A stretch of 64,000 bases of DNA, taken from the NCBI RefSeq assembly GCF_003048615.2, contig NZ_CP049263.1, positions 1,178,001-1,242,000 of the forward strand. The letters run 5' to 3'. Origin of the DNA: Campylobacter concisus (GTDB lineage Bacteria; Campylobacterota; Campylobacteria; Campylobacterales; Campylobacteraceae). Of the stretch, positions 23,479-32,514 are shown in pieces. The position numbers and the translations under genes are program-made. Position 1 is the first letter of the stretch. Each line of letters begins with the position of its first letter. The notes beneath the pieces were generated by a model. That model did not search any database. It worked only from the letters and a program-made list of their open reading frames with translations, and was not told where the DNA came from.

Positions 23479-24798
23479 ATGAATCTTTCTATGAAAAAAC
23501 TGGTCGTACCTATATTTTTAGATATGTTTTTGCACTTTATAACGCTCATCATCAACACCTACATGGTGACAAAAGTGAGCGTGCATCTAGTTGGCGCCAT
23601 GGGTGCTGGCAATCAAGTGATGGATCTTTTTATGACCATTTTTAACTTTTTAAGCATGGGCTGCTCAGTCGTCGTCGCACAAGCACTTGGAGCAAAGCAA
23701 AACGAGCTAGCTTCAAGCGTCATACACGCAAGCATCACGTCAAATACGGTCTTTGGCATCTTTTCAGCCATCATCATCTACGTCTTTGGCTACAACATCT
23801 TAAATTTACTAAACGTGCCAAGTGATCTCATAAACGATAGCTTCTCATACCTTCACATCCTTGGCTTTGCATTGCTATTTGATGGCATCGGCATGGTGCT
23901 AGCTGCGGTGCTTCGCGTCTATAATCTAGCAACTGCTGTGATGCTAACTTCGGTTTTGATGAACATCATCACCATCTTTGGCAACGCCATCGCTCTTTTT
24001 GGCTGGTTTGATCTGCCAAATTTAGGCCTGCAAGGTGTTGCTATCTCGACATTTGTGGGCAGACTAATAGGCCTTTTTGTCCTACTTTACATGCTCATAC
24101 GCGTGGCAAAAGTTAGAATTTATCTTAGCGGACTGCTTGTCGTGCCGTTTGGAATTTTAAAGAAAATACTCTCAGTTGGCCTACCAAGCGCTGGCGAAAA
24201 TTTACTCTGGATGGCGCAATACATGGTCGCTTTTGGCTTTATCGCGAGCATGGGCGAGGCAACTCTTAGCGTGCAGACTATCTACTTTCAGATCACACTT
24301 CTCATCTTGCTATGTGGCGCAAGTATCAGCGTGGCAAACGAGGTCATCGTGGGGCATTTAGTGGGAGCTAGCGAGTTTAACGAGGCTTACGCAAGAACCT
24401 TTAAAGCCTTGTGGCTTGGAATTTCTATCACGCTCGTCGTCGTTTTGATCGCCTACGCCTTAAAGTATAAGATCATGGACGCACTAAATTTAGATGATGG
24501 CTTGCGCAAGATAATGCTACCACTCTTTACACTCTCGATCGTGCTAGAAGCTGGCAGAACCTTTAACATCGTCATCGTAAATGCCCTTCGTGCAAGTGGC
24601 GACGCGAAATTTCCGCTAGCAACTGGGCTTATATTTATGTGGGGGCTTTCGCTGCCGCTTGGATATTTCTTAGGCATACACCTTGGCTGGGGCATTGTTG
24701 GCGTTTGGATAGGATTTTGCGCTGATGAGTGGCTAAGAGGCCTTGCAAATACCTGGCGCTGGAGAAGCAAAAAGTGGCAAGAAAAACGCCTAGTTTGA
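23479..24798 (+). CDS. MATE-family multidrug/sodium antiporter
   Basis: The frame is open from 23338, overlapping the divergent ABC-F gene, but ATG 23479 after AAGGGAG gives the natural start MNLSMKKLVVPIF and 439 residues. About twelve membrane helices are visible in two homologous halves, with MATE-typical stretches such as AMGAGNQVMDLF, SVVVAQALGAKQ and GLPSAGENLLWMAQY. MATE pumps export cationic drugs using sodium or protons. The following gene starts inside its stop codon. Confidence 0.92.
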   Translation: MNLSMKKLVVPIFLDMFLHFITLIINTYMVTKVSVHLVGAMGAGNQVMDLFMTIFNFLSMGCSVVVAQALGAKQNELASSVIHASITSNTVFGIFSAIIIYVFGYNILNLLNVPSDLINDSFSYLHILGFALLFDGIGMVLAAVLRVYNLATAVMLTSVLMNIITIFGNAIALFGWFDLPNLGLQGVAISTFVGRLIGLFVLLYMLIRVAKVRIYLSGLLVVPFGILKKILSVGLPSAGENLLWMAQYMVAFGFIASMGEATLSVQTIYFQITLLILLCGASISVANEVIVGHLVGASEFNEAYARTFKALWLGISITLVVVLIAYALKYKIMDALNLDDGLRKIMLPLFTLSIVLEAGRTFNIVIVNALRASGDAKFPLATGLIFMWGLSLPLGYFLGIHLGWGIVGVWIGFCADEWLRGLANTWRWRSKKWQEKRLV

Positions 24799-25436
24799 GG
24801 CAAAAGAGCCTAAATTTAGACTTTTATGGCTTAAGCGTTTTAATAAATTTTAAAACAAATGTGAAATCTATGCGATTAAGAGTTGGCAAGGATGCTAAGA
24901 TCACGCTTTCTATGCCATTTTACAGCACGCAAAAGATGGCTCTTAGCTTTCTTGAAACGCACAGAATTTGGCTTGAAAACTCATATAAAAAAGCTCTTTT
25001 AAATTTACCAAAAGATGATGAGATGAAATTTCTTGGGCAAATTTATAAGATCAAATTTGATGAGAGCGTAAATGTGCCATTTTTTGAAGATAAATTTATC
25101 ATAACGCCAAATTTAAAGGCACTTGAGCGCTTTAAAAAAGCAAGAGCAAAAGAGCTATTTTTAGAGCTTGTAAGCTACTATCAGCCTCATATCAATAAGC
25201 CAGTTAGTCGCATCGTCATAAGAGATAGCAAAACTCGCTGGGGCAGCTGCAACCACAAAAAAGGCTATATAAACTTAAGCCTAAGGCTCATCGAAAAGCC
25301 GCTCTCAGCCGTGCGATACGTCGTGCTTCACGAGCTTACTCACCTGCTCTATCCGCATCATCAAAGCAGTTTTTATAAATTTATAGAAGCCATCATGCCT
25401 GATTATAAAGAGCAAGAGCAAATTTTAAAATCGTAA
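24795..25436 (+). CDS. YgjP-like metallopeptidase domain protein
   Basis: The zinc site HELTHLLYPHH is clear (H179, E180, H183, third ligand H189), preceded by SKTRWGSCNHKKGYINL, which is diagnostic of the YgjP/DUF45 group. These proteins are M48-like predicted zinc peptidases without an established substrate. The start is uncertain. The frame is open from 24729, inside the MATE gene, while TTG 24795 overlaps the MATE stop (TTGA) and gives 213 residues, close to the family size. No good ribosome binding site is visible for either, so coupling to the MATE gene is likely. Confidence 0.85.
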   Translation: MRQKSLNLDFYGLSVLINFKTNVKSMRLRVGKDAKITLSMPFYSTQKMALSFLETHRIWLENSYKKALLNLPKDDEMKFLGQIYKIKFDESVNVPFFEDKFIITPNLKALERFKKARAKELFLELVSYYQPHINKPVSRIVIRDSKTRWGSCNHKKGYINLSLRLIEKPLSAVRYVVLHELTHLLYPHHQSSFYKFIEAIMPDYKEQEQILKS

Positions 25437-25463
25437 TTATTTTTCATCAAGTAAGTGTAAATT

Positions 25464-25486
25464 TAATATGTTAAAATTGCATATTA
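25464..25486. promoter_or_regulatory. Inverted repeat upstream of the Sel1-like gene
   Basis: TAATATG (25464-25470) and CATATTA (25480-25486) are exact inverted copies with a 9-base spacer, 20 bases before the ATG at 25507. Could be an operator or part of the promoter. Confidence 0.35.
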
Positions 25487-25506
25487 CTTTACAAAAGGAA
25501 AATTTA

Positions 25507-25992
25507 ATGAAAAAAATGATTTTTATCTCGCTTCTTGCAGCTTGCGCTCTAGCAGGCGACTTTGAAGATGGCTTGAAAGCTTATGCTGACTCAAATTTCA
25601 CTGATGCTTTGTCTAAATTTGAAGCAGGTTGCGCAGCAAATGACGCAAGATCATGCGCAAAAGCAGGTGCGATCTATCAGCTTGGAAAAACTGACGTGCC
25701 AGATAGCAACAAAGCGTTAGAGTTTTACAACAAAGCTTGCCAAGGTGGCGAAAAAGAGGGTTGCTCAGCAGCTGGTGGAATTTATCTAAACAGCGATCCG
25801 CAAAAAGCAAGAGAGCTTTTTAACAAAGCTTGCGAGCAAAACGACGGCTACTCTTGCGGCATGATAGGCTCGATACTAATAGAAGCTAAGAAATTTAAAG
25901 AGGCTTACACCTTCTTAGTAAAAGGCTGCAAGCTAGGCGATAAGCTCGCTTGCGAGTTTGCAGGCGATCTAAAACGCTCAAAACAACTTTGA
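25507..25992 (+). CDS. Secreted Sel1/Hcp-like cysteine-rich repeat protein
   Basis: ATG 25507 after AAAGGAAAA is the natural start (161 residues). The N-terminus is a signal peptide (KKMIFISLLAACALAG). The mature part consists of four helix-pair repeats with cysteines eight residues apart, e.g. C-AANDARS-C and C-QGGEKEG-C, the pattern of Helicobacter cysteine-rich proteins, where each pair forms a disulfide within a Sel1-like repeat. Such proteins are secreted and some modulate host or peptidoglycan-related processes. Function here unknown. It is monocistronic with a terminator directly downstream. Confidence 0.9.
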   Translation: MKKMIFISLLAACALAGDFEDGLKAYADSNFTDALSKFEAGCAANDARSCAKAGAIYQLGKTDVPDSNKALEFYNKACQGGEKEGCSAAGGIYLNSDPQKARELFNKACEQNDGYSCGMIGSILIEAKKFKEAYTFLVKGCKLGDKLACEFAGDLKRSKQL

Positions 25993-25994
25993 TC

Positions 25995-26015
25995 TTTAGG
26001 CTTTAAAAGCCTAAA
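25995..26015 (+). terminator. Terminator of the Sel1-like gene
   Basis: TTTAGGCTTT and AAAGCCTAAA are exact inverted copies directly after the stop codon, followed by a T-containing stretch. Confidence 0.6.
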
Positions 26016-26064
26016 TTCTCACTTTTTACAAAATCACTAGAAATTTATAAATAAATTTAAAAGT

Positions 26065-26088
26065 TTAGGCAAGAGAGCTCTTGCCTAA
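26065..26088 (-). terminator. Terminator of the TRAP permease gene
   Basis: TTAGGCAAGAG (26065-26075) and CTCTTGCCTAA (26078-26088) form an 11-base perfect stem just past the minus-strand stop, followed on that strand by CTTTTAAATTTATTT. Confidence 0.75.
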
Positions 26089-26090
26089 TG

Positions 26091-28157
26091 TTAAATCGCT
26101 CTTATTTGATCAAGCGGTTTATCTTTTATGCCCCACTGAGTCATAAAGACAAAGCCATAAAGAGCAGCTGCCACGATGTAGGCTGTGTATTCGTTTGGCA
26201 TCAGACCAAATTTCACGCAGATATTTGGCACAAGAGCTAGTGGCACGACTGGTATAAGTAGCAACCTCTCCCAAATCCTAAGCTTTGTGACGTAGTAGCC
26301 TTGCAGCAAGCTAGAAAAGGCAAACATTCCCACGATCGCCATGCCAAAGACGAGTAAAATTTCAAGCGGATTGCTCATCCAGACTATCCCTTTTGAATCA
26401 AGCGGATCGCTCGTATTTATGCTCTCAATAAGCATAAGTTTGTTGTTAAAGAAAAAGGCAAATGGCAAGATCGCTGTTCTTAGATCGTAAAAAAATCCTT
26501 GCACGCCAACGGTTATTGGATTTGCCTTGGCGATACCCGCTGCCGCGTAGGCTGCGATACCAACTGGCGGCGTATCATCGGCTAAAATTCCAAAGTAAAA
26601 AACAAAAAGATGCACGGCGATGGCTGGGATTAAGAAGCCATTTTTATGCGCTAAAAACAAGATAACTGGTGCAACAAGGCTTGAGACGACGATGTAGTTT
26701 GCTGTCGTTGGAAGCCCCATACCAAGGATGAGCGACATAAGAGCCGTTAAAAGTAGGATCATCATGATGTTATCGCCCGCTAGAAGCTCGACTAGATCAG
26801 AAAGTACTTGACCAAGGCCAGTTAGCGAGATAGAGCCTACGATGATGCCAGCAAGCGCGGTTGCGATGGCTATTGTGGTCATGCTCTTTGCAGCTGCGAC
26901 CATCGCCCAAAATATATCCTCAAAGCCAAGAAGCACATCGTTTAGCCCTACCTTTTCGCCTGAAGCTAGCTTTTTGGTTGGCTTTTGAAAGATCATTATC
27001 AAAAATAAAAATCCTATCGCATTAAACGCTGCGGCTATGGCTGACTCTTTTGCTATTAAAAGCGTGTAAAGTAAAATCAAGATCGGCGTTATATAGTGAA
27101 GACCGCTAACGAAAATTTTAAATCTTGAGTGAAATTCGCTCTGATTTATGCCCTTTAGTCCAAGCTTCACGCTCTCTAAATGCACGATAAAAAATAGCGA
27201 CAAATAGCACGCAAACGCTGGAATAACCGCTGCCATCATAACATTTGTATATGTCATGCCTAAAAACTCAGCGATGATAAAAGCAGCCGCACCCATGATA
27301 GGTGGCATGAGCTGTCCATTTACGCCAGCTGCAACCTCGATAGCTCCAGCTTTTGTGCGTGAAAGGCCAGCTTTTTTCATAAGCGGTATGGTAAATGTAC
27401 CAACGGTTACGACGTTTGCTGTTGAGCTGCCTGAAACCATGCCAGTTAGGCCACTTGCGATGACTGAAGCCTTAGCTGGGCCACCTCTATATTTGCCAAG
27501 AAGAGAAAAGGCTAAATTTATGAAGTATTGTCCAGCGCCTGCTCGCTCAAGCAATGAGCCAAAAAGAACAAAAAGATAGATAAAGCTAACACTAACGCCA
27601 ATAGGCACGCCAAAGACGCCCTCAGTCGTCAAAAACATGTGCCCTGCGATCTTTTCAAAGCTAGCGCCTTGATGAGCGATGATGTCTGGCATATAAGGAC
27701 CAAAGTGATCATATATCAAAAATAATATACAAATGATAGGAAGTGCTGGTCCCATGACACGCCTGCCAGCCTCAAGCAAGACGATGATCGCCAAAAACGA
27801 TATGACGATATCTTGAGTGATATAATCCCCTGTCCTATCAGCTAGCTCATAAAAATAAACCGCTGGATAAAGCACGGCAACAACGCCTACCACGCAAAAA
27901 ACTAGGTCGTAAAGTGGCAAACTTGAGTGAGCCTTTTTATGAAAAGTGACTGGATAGAGCAAAAATACAAGCCCAACCGCAAAAGCTAGGTGAATAGAGC
28001 GTGAAATATTAGTATTTAGTGGGAAATACGCTATATAAAGCTGAAAAACCGACCAAGAGAAACACGCAAATGCGATAAAATAGTTGTAAAAATTGCTATT
28101 TATCTCTCTTGTCTTTACTTCGACAAATTGTTCTTCGTTGTCATTAACTTCGTTCAT
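26091..28157 (-). CDS. TRAP transporter fused permease (TAXI type)
   Basis: A 688-residue protein of about 18 membrane helices that fuses the small (DctQ-like) and large (DctM-like) TRAP permease subunits. DctM signatures include FGSLLERAGAGQYFINLAF, SGLTGMVSGSSTANVVTVG and GMGLPTTANYIVVSSLVAP. It works with the TAXI binding protein encoded just upstream on the same strand to import a carboxylate or amino acid, driven by an ion gradient. ATG 28157 follows AAAGGAGAAAG. A hairpin separates it from the binding-protein gene, likely reducing its expression relative to that gene. Confidence 0.93.
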   Translation of the reverse strand: MNEVNDNEEQFVEVKTREINSNFYNYFIAFACFSWSVFQLYIAYFPLNTNISRSIHLAFAVGLVFLLYPVTFHKKAHSSLPLYDLVFCVVGVVAVLYPAVYFYELADRTGDYITQDIVISFLAIIVLLEAGRRVMGPALPIICILFLIYDHFGPYMPDIIAHQGASFEKIAGHMFLTTEGVFGVPIGVSVSFIYLFVLFGSLLERAGAGQYFINLAFSLLGKYRGGPAKASVIASGLTGMVSGSSTANVVTVGTFTIPLMKKAGLSRTKAGAIEVAAGVNGQLMPPIMGAAAFIIAEFLGMTYTNVMMAAVIPAFACYLSLFFIVHLESVKLGLKGINQSEFHSRFKIFVSGLHYITPILILLYTLLIAKESAIAAAFNAIGFLFLIMIFQKPTKKLASGEKVGLNDVLLGFEDIFWAMVAAAKSMTTIAIATALAGIIVGSISLTGLGQVLSDLVELLAGDNIMMILLLTALMSLILGMGLPTTANYIVVSSLVAPVILFLAHKNGFLIPAIAVHLFVFYFGILADDTPPVGIAAYAAAGIAKANPITVGVQGFFYDLRTAILPFAFFFNNKLMLIESINTSDPLDSKGIVWMSNPLEILLVFGMAIVGMFAFSSLLQGYYVTKLRIWERLLLIPVVPLALVPNICVKFGLMPNEYTAYIVAAALYGFVFMTQWGIKDKPLDQIRAI

Positions 28158-28216
28158 CTTTCTCCTTTAAAATTTAAATATATAAATTTAGAAGAAATTT
28201 GCATATTTAAATTTTA

Positions 28217-28238
28217 TCCAGAGGCAAAAGCCCCTGGA
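28217..28238 (-). terminator. Hairpin between TAXI binding protein and permease genes
   Basis: On the minus strand TCCAGGGGC-TTTT-GCCTCTGGA forms a 9-base stem with one G-U pair. It lies inside the operon, so it is probably a partial terminator or an mRNA end stabiliser for the abundant binding protein. Confidence 0.55.
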
Positions 28239-28244
28239 GATGGA

Positions 28245-29186
28245 TTATTTTAAGATACCAGCCTCTTTAAACGCAGCCTCTGCAGCTGGGTGAAGTGGAG
28301 CTGAAAGACCTTGAACAAGATCCTCTTTTTTAACTGATTTTAGTGCTGGGTGAAGAGTTTTATACTCATCAAAGTTATCTAAGATAGCTTTTATCACAGC
28401 TTTTACAGCCTCATCTTTTGTATCTTTGCTAGTTACTAAAACAGCTTTTACACCGATAGTATTTACATCGTGATCGACGCCGTCATAAGAGCCTTTTGGG
28501 ATCACGCCTTTTGCAAAGTATGGTTTTTCTTTAAGAAGATTATCAATCTCGCTACCTTCGATGTTTAAGATATCGATCGGTAAAGATGTCGCTGCATCAG
28601 TGATGTTTGCAGTTGGGTGACCAACGACAAAACTATATCCATCTATCTTTTTATCTTTTAGTGCGTGTGGGCATTCGCCAACTGTTAAAACACCACGGTA
28701 TCCTAGTTTTGAAACGTCAAAGCCCTTTGCTTTAAAGACCTCAAGTGTGCTCACTTCGTTACCGCTGCCTGGGTTGCCGACGTTGTATTTTTTACCTGCA
28801 AATGAAGAGAGATCGCTTGTTAGACCGCTATCTTTTGCTACTACAAATGCAAGAAGCTCTGGATAGATCGCAACTACTGAGCGTAAATTTTCATCTTTTG
28901 CTCCGTCAAATTTGCCAGTGCCGTTATACTTATCATAGACGACGTCACTTTGAACAAAGCCAAATGTAAGCTCTTTTTTAAGGACGTTATTTACGTTATA
29001 AACTGAGCCGCCAGTTGATTGAACAGAGCATTTTACGTCTGTATTTTTATTTGCTAAGCGGCAGATCGCTCCACCTATCGGATAGTATGTACCTGTCATG
29101 CCACCAGTGCCGATACTGATAAATTCTTTTGCTGAAAGTGTTGTTGCCAAAAGCAATCCAGCAAGTGCCAAAGAAGTAGTTTTCAT
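28245..29186 (-). CDS. TAXI-family TRAP solute-binding protein
   Basis: A 313-residue periplasmic protein with a signal peptide (TTSLALAGLLLATTLSA). The mature part starts FISIGTGGMTGTYYPIGGAIC, the TAXI hallmark, and carries STGGSVYNVNNV, VGNPGSGNEVSTLEVF and the APLHPAAEAAFKEAG end. TAXI proteins hand glutamate, 2-oxoglutarate or other small carboxylates to the fused TRAP permease. It is the first gene of the operon. The 205-base gap upstream (29187-29391) contains AT-rich promoter sequence and the terminator of aguB. Confidence 0.94.
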   Translation of the reverse strand: MKTTSLALAGLLLATTLSAKEFISIGTGGMTGTYYPIGGAICRLANKNTDVKCSVQSTGGSVYNVNNVLKKELTFGFVQSDVVYDKYNGTGKFDGAKDENLRSVVAIYPELLAFVVAKDSGLTSDLSSFAGKKYNVGNPGSGNEVSTLEVFKAKGFDVSKLGYRGVLTVGECPHALKDKKIDGYSFVVGHPTANITDAATSLPIDILNIEGSEIDNLLKEKPYFAKGVIPKGSYDGVDHDVNTIGVKAVLVTSKDTKDEAVKAVIKAILDNFDEYKTLHPALKSVKKEDLVQGLSAPLHPAAEAAFKEAGILK

Positions 29187-29360
29187 CTAAAATCCTTTCA
29201 AAAAATTTAAGGCTATTTTATTCTATAAATTTAGCTTTGTATCTTTTTGATATGATATTTTTATGCCATTTTGGTAAAGTTGCAACTATTCTACACAATC
29301 AAGGCTTAAAAAAATATTTTCTTAAGAATAAATTTATATTTCTTTTACGAGCATTCTAAA

Positions 29361-29391
29361 TTTTAAGAGCTAGAAATTCTAGCTCTTAAAA
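29361..29391 (-). terminator. Terminator of the agmatine operon
   Basis: TTTTAAGAGCTAGAA (29361-29375) and TTCTAGCTCTTAAAA (29377-29391) are perfect inverted copies immediately after the aguB stop. Confidence 0.8.
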
Positions 29392-30264
29392 TTAGTCGAT
29401 AAACCTCTTTGTGATATTTGCGTAGGCATCGATCCTGCGGTCTCTTAAAAATGGCCAAATTCTGCGAACTTGTTCGCTTCTTTTCATATCTATCTCAACG
29501 ATCTTACAAAGCTCATCTGTGCTATTTGCGCGGAAAAGCTGCTCGCCTTGTGGCCCGAAAACAAAGCTATTTCCCCAAAACTTAATCCCATCCATCACGC
29601 CGCTATCATCTTTTTCAAAGCCCACACGATTTACTGCAACAACTGGCAGGCCATTTGCCACGCTGTGACCTCTTTGCACCGCCACCCACGCTTCAAGCTG
29701 TCTTGACTTTTCATCGTCACTATCGCCCTCAAACCAGCCAATAGCCGTTGGATAGATGAGAATTTTCGCCCCTTTTAGCGCCATTAGCCTTGCTGCCTCT
29801 GGATACCACTGATCCCAGCAAACCAAAACGCCAAGCTTACCAAGGCTAGTTTCAACTGGCTCAAAGCCAATGTCACCAGGCGTGAAGTAAAATTTCTCGT
29901 AAAATCCAGGATCATCAGGGATGTGCATTTTTCTGTATTTGCCAGCCACGCTGCCGTCGCGCTCGAAGACAAAAGCGGTGTTGTGATAAAGCCCGTCAGC
30001 CCTCTTTTCAAAGAGCGAAGTGACCAAAACTACGCCATTTTCTTTTGCCACCCTGCCCCAAAAAGCGACATCCTCTTGCCACTCATTTGCGTGATCAAAG
30101 AAATTTGTATCCTCGCTTTGGCAAAAGTACTGCGTCTGGTGCAGCTCTTGGCACACAACTAGATCAGCGCCACCTTTTTTTGCCTCAGCTATTAGCTCAA
30201 GTGTCTTTGCGATGGTCGCCTCTTTTGTCCCTTTAAATTCTTGTTGAAGTAGTGCTACTTTCAT
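29392..30264 (-). CDS. aguB: N-carbamoylputrescine amidase
   Basis: The 290-residue nitrilase-superfamily enzyme hydrolyses N-carbamoylputrescine to putrescine, CO2 and ammonia. The Glu-Lys-Cys triad is visible: E40 in VVCQELHQ, K112 in YRKMHIPDDPG and C149 in GVLVCWDQWYPEAARL. YFTPGDIGF and AVNRVGFE are typical of AguB. The start lies one base after the stop of the CDF transporter gene. Together with aguA two genes upstream it makes the complete agmatine-to-putrescine route. Confidence 0.95.
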   Translation of the reverse strand: MKVALLQQEFKGTKEATIAKTLELIAEAKKGGADLVVCQELHQTQYFCQSEDTNFFDHANEWQEDVAFWGRVAKENGVVLVTSLFEKRADGLYHNTAFVFERDGSVAGKYRKMHIPDDPGFYEKFYFTPGDIGFEPVETSLGKLGVLVCWDQWYPEAARLMALKGAKILIYPTAIGWFEGDSDDEKSRQLEAWVAVQRGHSVANGLPVVAVNRVGFEKDDSGVMDGIKFWGNSFVFGPQGEQLFRANSTDELCKIVEIDMKRSEQVRRIWPFLRDRRIDAYANITKRFID

Positions 30265-30265
30265 C

Positions 30266-31192
30266 TCATCTCCCTTCTTTGTCGTTATATGGGTCTAAAT
30301 GCGTGGTTATCTGCCACGAAAAATCCTTAAATTTCTCTCTTATCTCAGCTTCAAGCGATTCGGCCACTTCGTGCGCGTCGTAAAGAGAGATATCTTTGTC
30401 AAAAACTAAATGCAGCGTTAAAAATATGGTATTTGCGCTCTGTCTTGTGTTTAGGTAGTGAAAGTCTGAAATTCTCTGCTTTGCCTTTATCATCTTGATG
30501 ATCTCAGCTGTGACCTCAGGGCTTGCTGCGTGATCTAGCAAGACACCAAGGGCGTCTTTGCCAAGACTTATGGCGCTTTGAGCGATGTAGCCACTTATCA
30601 CGATGCCAAAGATCGCATCTATCATCACAAATCCACTAAATTTAATGATAAGCAGCGAGATGATGACTGCAAGGTTGCTAAAAAGGTCGATCTTATAGTG
30701 CAGCGCGTCTGCTTTGATGATAAGGTTGCCACTTTTTTTAGAAATTTGGTTTAAAAATAGCACCAAACATAGCGTCACTATGACCGAAAATATCATAACA
30801 CCAAGGCTTAAGCCAAGGCCTATCTCTAAATTTGGCTCGCTAAATTTCTTAACACTCTCATAAAATATATACCCAGCAGCCAGCACGATGATAACGCACT
30901 CAAATAGCGCTGCTAACGCCTCTAGCTTTGTGTAGCCAAAGTTAAATCTCTCATCGGCTTGCTTTCTTGACTTTCTAAGCGCAAATAAATTTAAAAGCGA
31001 AACGATAAAATCAAGCATCGAATCAATCGCCGAGCCAAGCACAGCGACTGAGCCGCTAAAAAGTCCAGCTGCAAATTTCACAAGTGCGAGCAAAAAAGCG
31101 CATGCTCCAGCTGCGATAACTGCCTTATTTTCGCCCTGCGTGCACTCTTGCTTATTTATGCTGTTAAACTCATAATCAAACGGACTTGACAA
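30266..31192 (-). CDS. Cation diffusion facilitator (CDF) transporter
   Basis: A 308-residue protein with six membrane helices and a C-terminal cytoplasmic domain. Metal-site residues are in SAIDSMLDFIVS (helix 2, D-x3-D) and DALHYKIDLFSN (helix 5, D-x2-H-x3-D). The D/D-H/D arrangement fits export of iron, manganese or zinc. It is inserted between aguA and aguB with one- to two-base gaps, so it is co-expressed with putrescine synthesis; there is no obvious functional reason. Confidence 0.93.
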   Translation of the reverse strand: MSSPFDYEFNSINKQECTQGENKAVIAAGACAFLLALVKFAAGLFSGSVAVLGSAIDSMLDFIVSLLNLFALRKSRKQADERFNFGYTKLEALAALFECVIIVLAAGYIFYESVKKFSEPNLEIGLGLSLGVMIFSVIVTLCLVLFLNQISKKSGNLIIKADALHYKIDLFSNLAVIISLLIIKFSGFVMIDAIFGIVISGYIAQSAISLGKDALGVLLDHAASPEVTAEIIKMIKAKQRISDFHYLNTRQSANTIFLTLHLVFDKDISLYDAHEVAESLEAEIREKFKDFSWQITTHLDPYNDKEGR

Positions 31193-31194
31193 GG

Positions 31195-32163
31195 CTAAGC
31201 CCTTTTGTATCTATTTTGGCTTGAGCAGTGAAGTGAGCCATTTTGACGGACAAAAACTAGCGAATTTACACCGATGATCTTTCTATCTGGCAGTGCCTGG
31301 GCTAGTAAATTTAACACCTTTTCATCGTTTTCGTCGTTATATGTTGGCACGATTAAGGCGCCATTTATAAAGATAAAGTTTGCATAGGTGCAGCCAAGCC
31401 TTTTGCCATCATAAAATTTAGGTTTTGGTAGTGGCAGAGCAAGCAGCTTAAAGCCAGTTTTTTTAAGCTCATCCTCCATCCTTTTAAGCTCATCAAAGTG
31501 CTCATCACTCTCATCTTCGCAAGCTACGTAAGCTATCGTATCAGGCGTGATAAAGCGCGCTAAAGTGTCGATGTGGCTATCTGTGTCATCGCCTCTTATA
31601 AAGCCATTTTCAAGCCAGATGATACGCTTTAAGCCAAACAAACTTTTTAATTTTTCTTCGATTTGCTCTTTGCTAAGCGCTTTGTTTCTATTTTCATTTA
31701 GCAGGCATTTTGAGGTGGTTAAAAGCACGCCATCTCCGTTAAATTCAACACTTCCGCCCTCTAGTATCATATCAACTGGCTCAAGCTTAGTTTTATAAAT
31801 TTTAGCTAGCTCTAAATTTATCGCATCATCTTTTGAACTCTTAAATTTACCGCCCCAAGCGTTAAATTTAAAGTCGTAGCTCTTGACGCCGTCCTTGGTG
31901 CAAACGTCGATCATACCGTAGTCTCTGATCCAAGTATCATCAGTCTCAAGCTTTACAAACTCTACATTTTTAAATTTCTTAAATCTATCAAAATTTGCCT
32001 CATCAGGGCAGATGAGCACCACCTTTTCATAGGGCGTAACAGCAGCCACAAGCTCCTCATAGCCCGCCAAAATCTCCTCTAAATAAGGCTCCCAGTCGCT
32101 CTTACTATGTGGCAGCGATAAAAACAAAAGCTCCTGCTCTTCCCACTCTGCATACGCTCTCAC
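31195..32163 (-). CDS. aguA: Agmatine deiminase
   Basis: The 322-residue enzyme of the peptidyl-arginine deiminase superfamily converts agmatine to N-carbamoylputrescine and ammonia. It begins RAYAEWEEQELLFLSLPH, has the catalytic RGDDTDSHIDTLARF segment and the C-terminal catalytic cysteine in GSLHCSSQN. Lengths of 320-380 are usual. Its start overlaps the preceding gene by four bases. The product feeds aguB two genes downstream. Confidence 0.94.
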   Translation of the reverse strand: MRAYAEWEEQELLFLSLPHSKSDWEPYLEEILAGYEELVAAVTPYEKVVLICPDEANFDRFKKFKNVEFVKLETDDTWIRDYGMIDVCTKDGVKSYDFKFNAWGGKFKSSKDDAINLELAKIYKTKLEPVDMILEGGSVEFNGDGVLLTTSKCLLNENRNKALSKEQIEEKLKSLFGLKRIIWLENGFIRGDDTDSHIDTLARFITPDTIAYVACEDESDEHFDELKRMEDELKKTGFKLLALPLPKPKFYDGKRLGCTYANFIFINGALIVPTYNDENDEKVLNLLAQALPDRKIIGVNSLVFVRQNGSLHCSSQNRYKRA

Positions 32164-32405
32164 GCTCTCTCCTTGTAAATTTTATAAATTCCATAAATCG
32201 TAATGATTATCCAAAAGACTTCTATCAAAAATGAACCGAGGTTAAAGTGCACAAAAAGCGAGATTATAAGTAGCACCGCACCTACTAAATTTATTATCTG
32301 ATAGGCTAGATCGCGGCTATTTAGACGGCCGATCTGAAGTAAAAAGTAGCCCATCACGATGCAAATCATCCCTAAAAAGCCGATGATCTGAAAAAGATCG
32401 ATCAA
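32160..32405 (-). CDS. Small membrane protein, CBU_0592-like
   Basis: An 81-residue protein of three short hydrophobic helices: IIGFLGMICIVMGYFLLQ, INLVGAVLLIISLFV and LIEVFWIIITIYGIY, with G-R-L-N-S and N-L-x-G-A motifs seen in CBU_0592-type proteins. Function unknown. First gene of the minus-strand group aguA-CDF-aguB, to which it is coupled by a four-base overlap. Confidence 0.8.
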   Translation of the reverse strand: MIDLFQIIGFLGMICIVMGYFLLQIGRLNSRDLAYQIINLVGAVLLIISLFVHFNLGSFLIEVFWIIITIYGIYKIYKERA

Positions 32406-32478
32406 ATTTTATCCTTTTTGTAAGCTTAAATTTAAAGCGTGATCATATCTAATTAGTTTTAAATTTATGATTATGGGA

Positions 32479-32484
32479 TAAAAT
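32479..32484 (+). promoter_or_regulatory. Probable -10 box of the cysteine-type ABC operon
   Basis: TAAAAT in TTATGGGATAAAATAACTCC, 31 bases before the ATG at 32515. Confidence 0.5.
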
Positions 32485-32514
32485 AACTCCATTTTTCAGA
32501 TTGGATTAAAGTTT

